A stretch of 64,000 nt of DNA, from assembly GCA_020845895.1 (NCBI GenBank), contig JADLEX010000110.1, forward strand, positions 1 to 64,000, in the 5' to 3' direction. The stretch is from Deltaproteobacteria bacterium (lineage in GTDB: Bacteria; Lernaellota; Lernaellaia; JACKCT01). Positions 17,096 through 25,097 of the stretch are shown piece by piece; position 1 is the stretch's first letter, and every line of letters starts with the position of its first letter. The notes under the pieces are model-generated. The model made no database searches, had not been told where the DNA came from, and saw only the letters and a list, made by a program, of their open reading frames with translations. Made by a program: the position numbers and the translations under genes.

Positions 17096-17875
17096 ATGCG
17101 TCGCATCGCCTTGGCCATCGTCGTTTGCCTTCTCGCCGCTCCAGCCGCATTCGCCCAGGACAAATCCGGAAGCCAGATCGTGGACGAGATGGTGAGCGGC
17201 ATCTCGCAGGGCAACATGCAGATGCAGCTCACCATGAAAATCCTGTCCAAATCGGGCCAGACGCGCGAGCGCGTGCTGCGAAGCCGCATGAAGGAAGAAA
17301 GCGGCCTCGGCAAGTCGATCATCACCTTCGAGGCGCCCGAGGACGTGAAAGGCACGAAGTTCCTGCTGATCGAGAACAAAGGCCGGGACGATGACCAGCT
17401 TCTCTACCTGCCCGCTCTCAAAAAGGTTCGCCGCATCGCGGGATCGCAGCGCACGCAAAGCTTCATGGGAACCGACTTCACGTATTCCGATCTGGAGACG
17501 CACGACGTGAGCGAGGGCGAGCATGTCCGCCTGGCCGACGAGAAGGTGAACGGCGCGGACTGTTACGTCGTCGAGACGACGCCCAAAGCTTCGGTCAACT
17601 CCGAATACGCGAAGGTCAAATACTGGGTCCGCAAGGACAACATGGTCGTCGTCAAGGCCGAGTTCGCCGACAAAGCGGGAGCGCCGGTCAAATCGCTCGT
17701 GACGGATCAGCTCGACGAATACAAGCCCGGCAAGTGGATGCCCAAGTACCTGAAGATGAGCAACGTGCAGAAAGGCACATCCACGGAGATTCTCATCAGC
17801 AAGTATCAGTTCGACGCCAAAATCGCCGACGACTTCTTCACCGAGCGTTTCCTCCAGGACGAATCCCAGTTCTAA
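17096..17875 (+). CDS. LolA-like outer membrane lipoprotein-sorting protein
   Basis: 259 residues with a signal peptide (RIALAIVVCLLAAPAAFA, cut before QDKSG). The mature part matches the LolA-fold outer membrane lipoprotein-sorting family: QIVDEMVSGISQGNMQMQLT, then RRIAGSQRTQSFMGTDFTYS and the C-terminal ADDFFTERFLQDE. Proteins of this type are usually encoded with RND/MMPL exporters and DUF1302-like barrels and are thought to carry lipids through the periplasm. Here the barrel partner follows 14 bases later, but no MMPL transporter gene is adjacent. ATG at 17096 chosen over an in-frame upstream start because the signal peptide begins there. Confidence 0.85.
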   Translation: MRRIALAIVVCLLAAPAAFAQDKSGSQIVDEMVSGISQGNMQMQLTMKILSKSGQTRERVLRSRMKEESGLGKSIITFEAPEDVKGTKFLLIENKGRDDDQLLYLPALKKVRRIAGSQRTQSFMGTDFTYSDLETHDVSEGEHVRLADEKVNGADCYVVETTPKASVNSEYAKVKYWVRKDNMVVVKAEFADKAGAPVKSLVTDQLDEYKPGKWMPKYLKMSNVQKGTSTEILISKYQFDAKIADDFFTERFLQDESQF

Positions 17876-17889
17876 AGCGGGAATGAGAG

Positions 17890-19494
17890 ATGCCGATTCG
17901 CGCTCGCCGATTCTGCCTCGCGTTGGCGACGCTCGCGTTCGCGTTCGCAATGGCGACGGCCTCCCATGCGCAGGACGAGGACGACTCCGCCGACTTCTTC
18001 GGCGACGCCCCGGCGAAGGTCGACGCATCGAAGTCCGGCGAGGACTTTTTCGGCGACGGCGTGACGCCTTCCGTCTTCACGAAAAAAGGGGAAATCGGCG
18101 GCGAAATCTGGCAGAAACTCGCGACCGACACCGTGAAGGATCGCGAAAGCGAGTACCTGCATTCGTCGCTTTCGCTGCTGGTCGCTGAAGGCAACTTCAA
18201 CGTCACGCCGAAACTCTCCGCCCGCCTGTCGGGACTCGCGACTTACGAATTCGACTGGAACAGGACGCACCACTACGCGGAATACGACGCCGAGTTGTGG
18301 GAACTTTACGGGGATTATCGCGCGGGCGATCTCGTTCTGTGCGTCGGGCAGCGTGTGTGGGCGTGGGGGCAGACGGACATCATCTCGCCCGTCAACCTCA
18401 TCAATCCCGTGGACTTTCGGCGTTTTCTCGACGCGGAGATGAATCTCGCGCGCATGCCCGTGCCGTCGCTCGCCGCGACGTGGTACTTCGGCGACCTGCG
18501 TTTGACGGGCATCGCCCTGCCCTTCGCGCGGGGAGCGCAATTCGACGTCGTGCGCAGCGGTCACAGCCTGTTCGGCCATGAGTTTCCCCTCGGCGAACTG
18601 CTGCGCTTTGCGAAGGACGATCGCGGCTACCGGAGCGTGAAGCGCTTTCTCGACCTGTGGAGTCCCGACTGGCAGGACGACCTGCAAGGCGCGTTCGACG
18701 ATCCCGATTTTTACGCGGACCGCATCGAGCATCCCCAGGACGACTTCACGCACGCGTCGGGCGCGGCGCGATTCGGCGGGCGCGTGCGCGGTTGGGATTT
18801 CGACGTGATGGGGTACTACCTCTACGATCAAATCCCGACCATCTACCTGAACCCGCAATTTCGCGATCTGTTGCGCGCGGGTTCCGATGCCGAAAGCGAT
18901 GACGGACCCATTCCCGATCCGCGAGATCTTTCCACCTCGGTCGTCACCGATCCGTTCCGCGCGACGTGGTCGCGCATCGGCGGCACGGGCGCGGACGTCG
19001 GCACGACGTTCGGCCCCGTCGCCCTGCGCGCGGAAGGAACGGCGATCTGGGGACGGCGAACCTATCGGGAAGATTTCACGTCGGTCGAAAAGCCCGTTTA
19101 CAACTACGCGGCGAACATCGAGTACACGCTGCCCGGCGACATCATGGTGAGCGCCGTCTGGTATCAGTCGCACCTCGGCGATTACGAGCGCGATCTGATC
19201 GCCGAGCCGGTGAACTCCCTGCTCTTCCTCGCGTGGCGTGCGACGTTTTTGCAGGATCGCCTGAAAACCGAGGGCGTGGCCGCGTACGACTTTTCGGAGT
19301 TGTCGGACGACGAATGGCGGGATGCCGACATTTTCGGAGAGGGTGCGCAACTGTCGCCCTTCGTCGAGTGGGCGTGGACGGACACGGTGCGCACCGCCGT
19401 CGGCGCGAACCTGCTGACCGGCAACCGCTACACGCTCTTCGGTTTCTTCCGCGAGCGCTCGCGCGTCTTCACGACGCTGAAACTGGACTTCTGA
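17890..19494 (+). CDS. Outer membrane beta-barrel, DUF1302-like
   Basis: 534 residues: signal peptide (about 1-28, ending ASHAQ), an acidic linker (DEDDSADFFGDA), then repeated amphipathic strands. The segment GQRVWAWGQTDIISPVNLIN is the recognisable part of DUF1302-like barrels, in which a conserved W-G-x-T-D strand precedes an INPVD turn. The protein ends in an aromatic residue (TTLKLDF), as expected for insertion by BAM. It follows the LolA-like gene by 14 bases on the same strand, and the pair probably acts together in lipid or hydrophobic compound transfer at the outer membrane. Substrate unknown. Confidence 0.75.
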   Translation: MPIRARRFCLALATLAFAFAMATASHAQDEDDSADFFGDAPAKVDASKSGEDFFGDGVTPSVFTKKGEIGGEIWQKLATDTVKDRESEYLHSSLSLLVAEGNFNVTPKLSARLSGLATYEFDWNRTHHYAEYDAELWELYGDYRAGDLVLCVGQRVWAWGQTDIISPVNLINPVDFRRFLDAEMNLARMPVPSLAATWYFGDLRLTGIALPFARGAQFDVVRSGHSLFGHEFPLGELLRFAKDDRGYRSVKRFLDLWSPDWQDDLQGAFDDPDFYADRIEHPQDDFTHASGAARFGGRVRGWDFDVMGYYLYDQIPTIYLNPQFRDLLRAGSDAESDDGPIPDPRDLSTSVVTDPFRATWSRIGGTGADVGTTFGPVALRAEGTAIWGRRTYREDFTSVEKPVYNYAANIEYTLPGDIMVSAVWYQSHLGDYERDLIAEPVNSLLFLAWRATFLQDRLKTEGVAAYDFSELSDDEWRDADIFGEGAQLSPFVEWAWTDTVRTAVGANLLTGNRYTLFGFFRERSRVFTTLKLDF

Positions 19495-19497
19495 CGA

Positions 19498-20733
19498 ATG
19501 ACTCCGCCCCGAAATACCCTCCCGATCACGCTGGTGGGCGAGTCGCTCCGCGTGCTCGTCGTCGGCGGCGGCGCGGTGGGTACGCGCAAGACCGAAACGC
19601 TGCTCGAGGCGGGGTGCACCGTGAGCGTCATCGCGCGCGAAGCCCCGGCGCGCGTGATCGAACTGGCGAGCGCGCATCGAATCGCGCTCCACGTGCGTGA
19701 ATATCGGCACGGCGACGCCGGCGGTTTCGATCTGGTCGTCTCGGCGACGGGCGATCGCGATCTCGCCACGTCGATCGCCGATGAGGTTCGCGCGCGGGGC
19801 GGTCTCTTCAACTGCGCCGACGCGCCGGAACTCGGCAACGTTCACCTGCCCGCCGTGTTCCGCGAGGGATCGGTATCGGTGGCTGTTTCCACCGGCGGCG
19901 ATTCGCCCGGACTGGCCACCCGCGTGCGAGATTTTCTCCGCGCGTCAATTTCTCCCCGGCTCGTCGAGGCGGTTTGGCGAGGGGCCGACGTTTCGAGCGA
20001 AGGTCCCGGAACCGTATTTCTCGTCGGCGCGGGACCCGGCGACCCGGATCTCATCACGCTGGCCGCGATTTCCGCGCTCGCACGGGCCGACGTGATTCTC
20101 TACGACATGCTCGTCAATCCCGAACTGCTGCGTTTCGCGCGCCGCGAAGCGATCCGAGAATTCGTCGGCAAGTCCGCGGGAGGCGAATACACGCCGCAAG
20201 CCGAAATCAACGAGCGCCTTTACGCCCACGCCGTCGCGGGGCGAACGGTGGTGCGTCTCAAGGGCGGCGATCCGTTTCTTTTTGGTCGCGGCTCAGAGGA
20301 ATGGCGCTATCTGGCGGAGCGCGGTGTTCCCGTGGAATGCGTCAACGGGGTGAGTTCGGCGTTCGCGGCGATCACCGCCGCCGGCTATCCCCTGACGGAA
20401 CGAGAGCGCTGCGACAGCGTCTTCGTGACGACGGGTCATCGCTCCGTTTCGCCGGGTACTCGCCTCGTGCCCGACTACGACCCCGGCGTTGTGGCGATCG
20501 TTCTCATGGCGTCGAAATCGCTCGCCGAGGTGCTTGCCGCTTTTCGCGAGCATGGCTGGTCCGACGCGACGCCCGCCGTGATGATCTCGCGTGCGACGTT
20601 GCCCGACCAGCGACACGTGGCTTCGACGCTCGGCGAGGTTGCCGAGGCGAGCCGGACGGCGCAACTCGCCACACCCGCGCTGCTGGCCGTCGGCGACGCG
20701 CTCGACGCGCCGATCGTCAGCCCCCGACCGTGA
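19498..20733 (+). CDS. cysG: Bifunctional siroheme synthase: precorrin-2 dehydrogenase / uroporphyrinogen-III C-methyltransferase
   Basis: 411 residues with both halves of CysG. Residues about 1-155 are the NAD-binding precorrin-2 dehydrogenase/ferrochelatase module (LVVGGGAVGTRKTETLLEAG, LFNCADAPELGNVHLPAVF). Residues about 165-405 are the SAM methyltransferase (VFLVGAGPGDPDLITLAA, RLKGGDPFLFGRG, VNGVSSAFAAITAAGYPLT). It converts uroporphyrinogen III to siroheme or precorrin-2. Siroheme is the cofactor of the reductase fusion encoded at 44487, so the two probably serve one pathway although 24 kb apart. It is somewhat shorter than the enterobacterial enzyme. It starts three bases after the barrel gene; its last 17 bases overlap the convergent EamA gene. 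Confidence 0.93.
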   Translation: MTPPRNTLPITLVGESLRVLVVGGGAVGTRKTETLLEAGCTVSVIAREAPARVIELASAHRIALHVREYRHGDAGGFDLVVSATGDRDLATSIADEVRARGGLFNCADAPELGNVHLPAVFREGSVSVAVSTGGDSPGLATRVRDFLRASISPRLVEAVWRGADVSSEGPGTVFLVGAGPGDPDLITLAAISALARADVILYDMLVNPELLRFARREAIREFVGKSAGGEYTPQAEINERLYAHAVAGRTVVRLKGGDPFLFGRGSEEWRYLAERGVPVECVNGVSSAFAAITAAGYPLTERERCDSVFVTTGHRSVSPGTRLVPDYDPGVVAIVLMASKSLAEVLAAFREHGWSDATPAVMISRATLPDQRHVASTLGEVAEASRTAQLATPALLAVGDALDAPIVSPRP

Positions 20734-21622
20734 GGTAGATTCCGGCGAGGCCCGTCAGAATGAGCGCGACCCGCGGCGCGAGCCGCTCACGTGTGCCCTG
20801 GTCGGGCACGGTATGGGGTCGCAGGCCGTTCAGCCCCAGAATGAGCGCGGTGGAAAAGAGCGGCGCGCTGGAGAAGATGACCATGACGAGTGTGACCGGG
20901 CCGCGGCTCACCGCGTGGACCATCGCCCACACGCCGAGCATGGCGAACCCCTCGCTGAAGTAGAGGAGAAACGTCCGCCGTCCGATGGACCGGATCGACG
21001 CGACGCACTCGTCGCGAACGCGGCGCGGTGCAAGCGCAATCATCATCGCGGGAATCGTTCCAAGGCGGTCGAAAACGAACCAGGTGGCCGCGTCGACGTG
21101 CGTCGTCCCGTACTTCGTGGCGACGTTGGCGATCGCGGCGATGAGGCTTGCGGCGACGGTCATGGCAATCGCCGAAAATCCGACATGACGATGTTCACCG
21201 CTCGGCGCGCCGACGAAACCGAGCAGTGCGGTGACGACCAGGACGAGCGCCATGCCCGCGTATCGCTCCGCGCCGAAGACCTCACCGAGCACGAGCGCAC
21301 CGAGTACGGCGACGAAGACGGTGCGGATGTAGAACAGCGCGGCGGCGACGGGCGCGTCGAGGCGGCGCATCACCCAGTAGAACAGCGCGATGACGCCGTA
21401 CATCGAACCGCCGCAGGCCATGGCGAGCAGCGCAAAGGGCCACGGACACGCGGACAGGCCGACGGTGGCGACGACGATCGCGGCTGCCGTCACTGACGCG
21501 GCGGTCAACGGAACGAGATACGCGGCGGTCGTCATGCGCCATTTCGACAGCACGATCTTGTCGACGATCTGAACGCTGCCCATGATGGCCGCGGCCAGCA
21601 ATGCGAGAACAACCCAGCTCAT
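20717..21622 (-). CDS. EamA/DMT-family transporter
   Basis: 301 residues with ten predicted helices in two EamA repeats, the drug/metabolite transporter layout. Repeat one starts at VLALLAAAIMGSVQIVDKIV and repeat two near VGFSAIAMTVAASLIAAIAN; each ends with the Pro- and Gly-containing last helix (VALILTGLAGIYLTVGG at the C-terminus). These are inner-membrane exporters or exchangers of small metabolites; the substrate cannot be assigned. ATG at 21622. The 3' end overlaps convergent cysG by 17 bases. A GC stem (21662-21682) lies in the gap before it, downstream of the DUF819 gene, without a T-run. Confidence 0.85.
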   Translation of the reverse strand: MSWVVLALLAAAIMGSVQIVDKIVLSKWRMTTAAYLVPLTAASVTAAAIVVATVGLSACPWPFALLAMACGGSMYGVIALFYWVMRRLDAPVAAALFYIRTVFVAVLGALVLGEVFGAERYAGMALVLVVTALLGFVGAPSGEHRHVGFSAIAMTVAASLIAAIANVATKYGTTHVDAATWFVFDRLGTIPAMMIALAPRRVRDECVASIRSIGRRTFLLYFSEGFAMLGVWAMVHAVSRGPVTLVMVIFSSAPLFSTALILGLNGLRPHTVPDQGTRERLAPRVALILTGLAGIYLTVGG

Positions 21623-21716
21623 CTTCTCTCCGAAAAGCCGATCAACATACGCACGAACACACGCGCGGCAATACCCCGCGCGGAGGGCTCACCACGGATT
21701 TGTGATGAATGCGCCC

Positions 21717-22838
21717 CTAGCGCACGAGCCACGCCAGACCGAGGCCGAGATAATTGCCGAGCGCGTACCCCATCAGTCCGGTCGTGAGGCCCGAAACGAC
21801 GATGTCGCGGTTTTTCAGCGAGGCTGCGACGGGACCCACGAAGGCGGGACCGAAGATGGCGGCGGTGGAGGTGATGATGGCCGTGTCGGCATCGATGCGG
21901 GCGATGGCGGCAAGCGCGAAGTGCAGCGCGGCCGACGCGAACAGGACAACCGCGACATAGAGCAGGTACACGCCGCCGACGTCCACGATCCGGCGCAGGT
22001 CCGCAATGAGGCCGATGGACGCGCAGAACGCCAGCAGCACGAACTCCCCCGTCTGATACGATCCCGCGATGGCGCGAACGCCGGGCAGCATCGAAAGGCC
22101 GATTCCGCCGCTCGTCACGGCGAGCATGACGAGGACGGTTTCGATCTTGCCCAACACGAGGAGCGAGAGTCCGATCGATCCCCCCGCCACGAGCGCCGCC
22201 AGCAGGATCGAAATCGCCCGGTCCTTCGCGCGCACGTCTTCCGTGCCCCGGAGCATGGGATCGGCCACCGGCTCGCCTTCCGGCGAGCGAAACGCGGGCA
22301 TGACGCGGAGCAACAGGCGCTGCGCGACGCTGACCAGAAACAGCAGATACACGGAACTGGCGATGACGTCCGCGCCGTTGACGAGCACGAACGTTTCGTC
22401 GGAAACGCCGAGGGCGATGCCGATCGCGGACATGTTCGGCGTGCCGCCGACGTACACACCGACGAGCATTCCCGCGATCTTCCACGCATCGGGAATCGAT
22501 CCGGCGAACATGCGCGCCGCGATGCCCGACACGATCAGCACGGCGACGCACGCGAGGGCGAACGACACGAGTGTGGAACGCGCCAGTCCGAACCAGCGGC
22601 GCACATCGCACGAAAACAGCAGCATCGGAATCGCGAGACCGACCGCCGCTTCGCTGATCGATGTCGCGAGCGCCGCGTCGATCGCGCCCATCGCGAAATT
22701 TGCCGTGACGATCCCCGCCCCGTAACAGAGCACGACCGGGCCGAGCACGCCGAGCAGACGCACCCGCCGCGCGCCGAAGACGGCCAGCGCAGGCACGACG
22801 AAGGCAAACAGAAGCGTGAAAATCGCGCGTGCGTCCAT
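21717..22838 (-). CDS. DUF819 family membrane protein
   Basis: 373 residues with about ten helices. The conserved DUF819 segments are present: AAVGLAIPMLLFSCDVRRW, then MLVGVYVGGTPNMSAIGIAL, and the C-terminal ITSTAAIFGPAFVGPVAASL. The GGTPN and FGPAFV motifs recall discontinuous-helix binding sites of sodium-coupled carriers, and the family is predicted to be transporters of unknown substrate. The ATG at 22838 has AAGGA seven bases upstream. It is divergent from the TauE/SafE gene, with a 57-base shared upstream region. Confidence 0.82.
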   Translation of the reverse strand: MDARAIFTLLFAFVVPALAVFGARRVRLLGVLGPVVLCYGAGIVTANFAMGAIDAALATSISEAAVGLAIPMLLFSCDVRRWFGLARSTLVSFALACVAVLIVSGIAARMFAGSIPDAWKIAGMLVGVYVGGTPNMSAIGIALGVSDETFVLVNGADVIASSVYLLFLVSVAQRLLLRVMPAFRSPEGEPVADPMLRGTEDVRAKDRAISILLAALVAGGSIGLSLLVLGKIETVLVMLAVTSGGIGLSMLPGVRAIAGSYQTGEFVLLAFCASIGLIADLRRIVDVGGVYLLYVAVVLFASAALHFALAAIARIDADTAIITSTAAIFGPAFVGPVAASLKNRDIVVSGLTTGLMGYALGNYLGLGLAWLVR

Positions 22839-22895
22839 CGGAGGTCCTTGCGGAATCGACGGATGCTAGCATAACTGGAGCGCGTTTGGGCCAAG

Positions 22896-23651
22896 GTGGT
22901 TTGGGAGCCGCTCTTGATCTGGGTCACGCTGGGCTGCATCGTTGCATTCGCGTTTACCGTCGAAACCATCGCGGGTTTCGGCGCGACGGTCATCAGTGTG
23001 AGTCTCGCGGCGAACCTGATGCCGCTCGACGAGCTGCTGCCCATCGTCGTTCCGCTGAACGTGGCGCTCTCGGCGTACCTCGTTGGTCGTCACGCACGAC
23101 ATGTCGATCGAGGCGTTCTCGTGCGCCGCTTCCTGCCGTCGTTCGGGCTCGGAATGCCGATCGGACTCGCGCTCTTCAATCTCCTGCCCGCGGTCGCGCT
23201 AAAACTCCTGCTTGGCGCGTTCCTGTGCATCTTCGCGCCGCTCGAACTTCGCCGGCTGACGCGCCCGGGCGGCGAAGACGCGAAGCCGGTTGACGGCGTG
23301 GCGCAGGCGGCGCTTCTCGGCGCGGCGGGGGTGATTCACGGCGCGCTCTCGACCGGCGGGCCGCTCGTCGTCTACTGGGCCGGGCGCGCCATCCTCGACA
23401 AGTCGGTCTTTCGTGCGACGCTCTCCGCCCTGTGGCTCGCTACCGGTCTCGTTCTCGTCGCGAACTACGCGGCGACGGGCCTGGTCACCGGCGCGACGCT
23501 TGCGCGCTCCGCCATGCTTTTCGTGTCGGTTTTCGTGGGCATCGGCGCGGGCGAGTGGCTGCACGCGCGGGTGAGTGAACGACGATTTCGCGTTCTCGCT
23601 TACGCGTTGCTGCTTCTGACGGGAATCACGCTCGTGGTCACCAACATCTAA
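22896..23651 (+). CDS. TauE/SafE family membrane exporter
   Basis: 251 residues, about eight helices in two halves, matching the TauE/SafE (sulfite exporter, formerly DUF81) family. The first half has AGFGATVISVSLAANLMPLD and the second GVIHGALSTGGPLVVYWAG; the paired glycine-rich segments are the family signature. Members export sulfite or organosulfonates, or take up related anions. With siroheme synthase nearby and a siroheme reductase elsewhere in the window a sulfur role is possible, but that is inference. The start is GTG at 22896 with no clear ribosome site; a TTG 18 bases further in is an alternative. Confidence 0.82.
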   Translation: MVWEPLLIWVTLGCIVAFAFTVETIAGFGATVISVSLAANLMPLDELLPIVVPLNVALSAYLVGRHARHVDRGVLVRRFLPSFGLGMPIGLALFNLLPAVALKLLLGAFLCIFAPLELRRLTRPGGEDAKPVDGVAQAALLGAAGVIHGALSTGGPLVVYWAGRAILDKSVFRATLSALWLATGLVLVANYAATGLVTGATLARSAMLFVSVFVGIGAGEWLHARVSERRFRVLAYALLLLTGITLVVTNI

Positions 23652-23657
23652 ACGCGA

Positions 23658-23680
23658 TCGGGCGGCAAAAAGCCGCCCGA
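23658..23680. terminator. GC hairpin between convergent genes
   Basis: A nine-base-pair perfect stem (TCGGGCGGC / GCCGCCCGA) around an AAAAA loop lies in the 52-base gap between the TauE/SafE stop and the porin stop. It is placed as a shared terminator for both strands, but a U-run is missing on either side, so its efficiency is uncertain. Confidence 0.5.
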
Positions 23681-23703
23681 CGTGATGACGCGTTCATCGC
23701 CGA

Positions 23704-25086
23704 TCAGAAATTGAGCACGCCCTGCATGGAAAACGTGTTGTTGTCGAGCTCGGGCAACTGCATGGAAAACGTGTTGTTGTCGAGCTCGGGCATGCCTTCG
23801 AGTTCGGCGCGGTCGGTGTAGTCGAGCTGCAGCTTCAGCTTGTGGTGCGTCGCCGCGTGGAAGTTGATGCCGTAGGTCGACGCCGCGAGCCGCCGCGTGT
23901 CCATCACATCCGTCAGCAGATCGAGTTCGTACGTCTCATACCGGGCCGCGAGTTCAACGTGGCGCGGAATGACGAACAGTCCGCCCTGCACGTACCAACC
24001 CTTTGTCTCCCAATCCTCGGCGAAACGGTCCGCCACGACATCTTCCTCGAATTCTGGCTCGAATCGCGTGACGATGTACTCGCCCTGCACCGACAGGCCC
24101 GACCACTTGAACTCGGCGTCCGCGCCGACCGCCTTGACGACGCGGTCGATGTCGTTGTTCTGCATCATCGATGCGCCGAGCGACAACGAAGGACGCACCG
24201 CCTCCGGCGATTTCGCGACACCCTTCGCCGGCCACCAGCGGGGCATCGTGTCACCTTCGCCGCCGCGCAGCGGCGAAAAGAGATCGACCTGCGCGCGGGC
24301 CGCGTAGAGCATGTTGTCGTTGTTGTCGCTCGTGTAAACGTGGTCGCCCTGCCCGTTGTACGCACCGCCGTCGATCGACAACCGGCACCACTGTCGGTTG
24401 TCCGCACCCGCGAGCACTTTGTAGTCCTGATGCACGGTCGCGCCGAGGTCGTAGCGGATCGGCAATTCGGAAACGACCATCGAGCGGTTGATGAACTGCA
24501 ACTCGGTGGTGGACTTCAGGCTCTGGCGCGAGAACGGAACCTTCTGCGCGCCCAGCGTCATGCCCCACGAACCGACGAAGGGACCTTTCTCCAGCGCCTC
24601 GGGCGTGTAGAGCCCGCGCATGTAAGCCTGATCGACGCGAAGGCCCATCTTGCCGTCGGCACGCGAATCGCCCTCGACGCTCATCTTCGCCGTGAGCCAC
24701 GGGAAGATCACGCGGCCGTGCAGGCCGAGCTCGGCTTTGTTCACCCAGAAGTTGCGTTCCTCGTCGGGCGAGCCGGGGTACTCGATCACCTCGTCGTACT
24801 TCATCTGATTGTACGGCGTGAATCCGACCGCGAGGGCGCCTTCCGGCCCGAGCGAGTAGAAGCGCGACTTCGCCATGCGGGCCGCGGCCCGATTGTACGC
24901 CTCGTCGTCGAGGACGCCCCGCGATCGGAGAAGATCCAGCAGCTCCAGATCCGCGTCCACGGAATCCTTCTCGACCTTCGACTCATCGACCGGCCACAGG
25001 TCCGGAATCACCTGTTGCGCGTTCGCCGACACGACCAGACCGAGCACCATCACGATCGCCGAAAATGCGGCCACGGCTCGCGGCAT
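23704..25086 (-). CDS. OprP/OprO-like outer membrane porin
   Basis: 460 residues with a signal peptide (ending VVSANAQQ). A short helical segment (LELLDLLRSRGVLDDEAYNR) precedes the barrel, as in phosphate-selective porins O and P. Barrel strands include FWVNKAELGLHGRVIFPWLT, then MTLGAQKVPFSRQSLKSTTE, and the chain ends in Phe (GVLNF). The ATG at 25086 has AGGGGGAA just upstream; a GTG 15 bases earlier overlaps the previous stop and is less likely. The last barrel strand is duplicated by a 36-base tandem repeat, giving two copies of PELDNNTFSMQ. Last gene of the phosphodiesterase-acylase-porin operon. Confidence 0.83.
   Translation of the reverse strand: MPRAVAAFSAIVMVLGLVVSANAQQVIPDLWPVDESKVEKDSVDADLELLDLLRSRGVLDDEAYNRAAARMAKSRFYSLGPEGALAVGFTPYNQMKYDEVIEYPGSPDEERNFWVNKAELGLHGRVIFPWLTAKMSVEGDSRADGKMGLRVDQAYMRGLYTPEALEKGPFVGSWGMTLGAQKVPFSRQSLKSTTELQFINRSMVVSELPIRYDLGATVHQDYKVLAGADNRQWCRLSIDGGAYNGQGDHVYTSDNNDNMLYAARAQVDLFSPLRGGEGDTMPRWWPAKGVAKSPEAVRPSLSLGASMMQNNDIDRVVKAVGADAEFKWSGLSVQGEYIVTRFEPEFEEDVVADRFAEDWETKGWYVQGGLFVIPRHVELAARYETYELDLLTDVMDTRRLAASTYGINFHAATHHKLKLQLDYTDRAELEGMPELDNNTFSMQLPELDNNTFSMQGVLNF
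23722..23792. repeat. 36-base tandem duplication inside the porin gene
   Basis: Two copies of a 35-base identical sequence (23722-23756 and 23758-23792) repeat with a period of 36, that is 12 codons. They encode PELDNNTFSMQ twice just before the C-terminal GVLNF. Identity at the DNA level implies a recent event or an assembly artefact. The reading frame is kept. Confidence 0.9.
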
Positions 25087-25097
25087 GAATTTCCCCC

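Noticed and set aside
15497..18028. Long antisense open frame (843 codons) opposite the radical SAM and LolA-like genes
   Set aside because: Its product is a low-complexity Arg/His/Asp-rich sequence with no recognisable domain, while the plus-strand genes have full families. High G+C makes antisense frames long.
23722..23792. CRISPR-like repeat
   Set aside because: Only two directly abutting copies exist, inside a coding frame and without spacers; it is a coding duplication.
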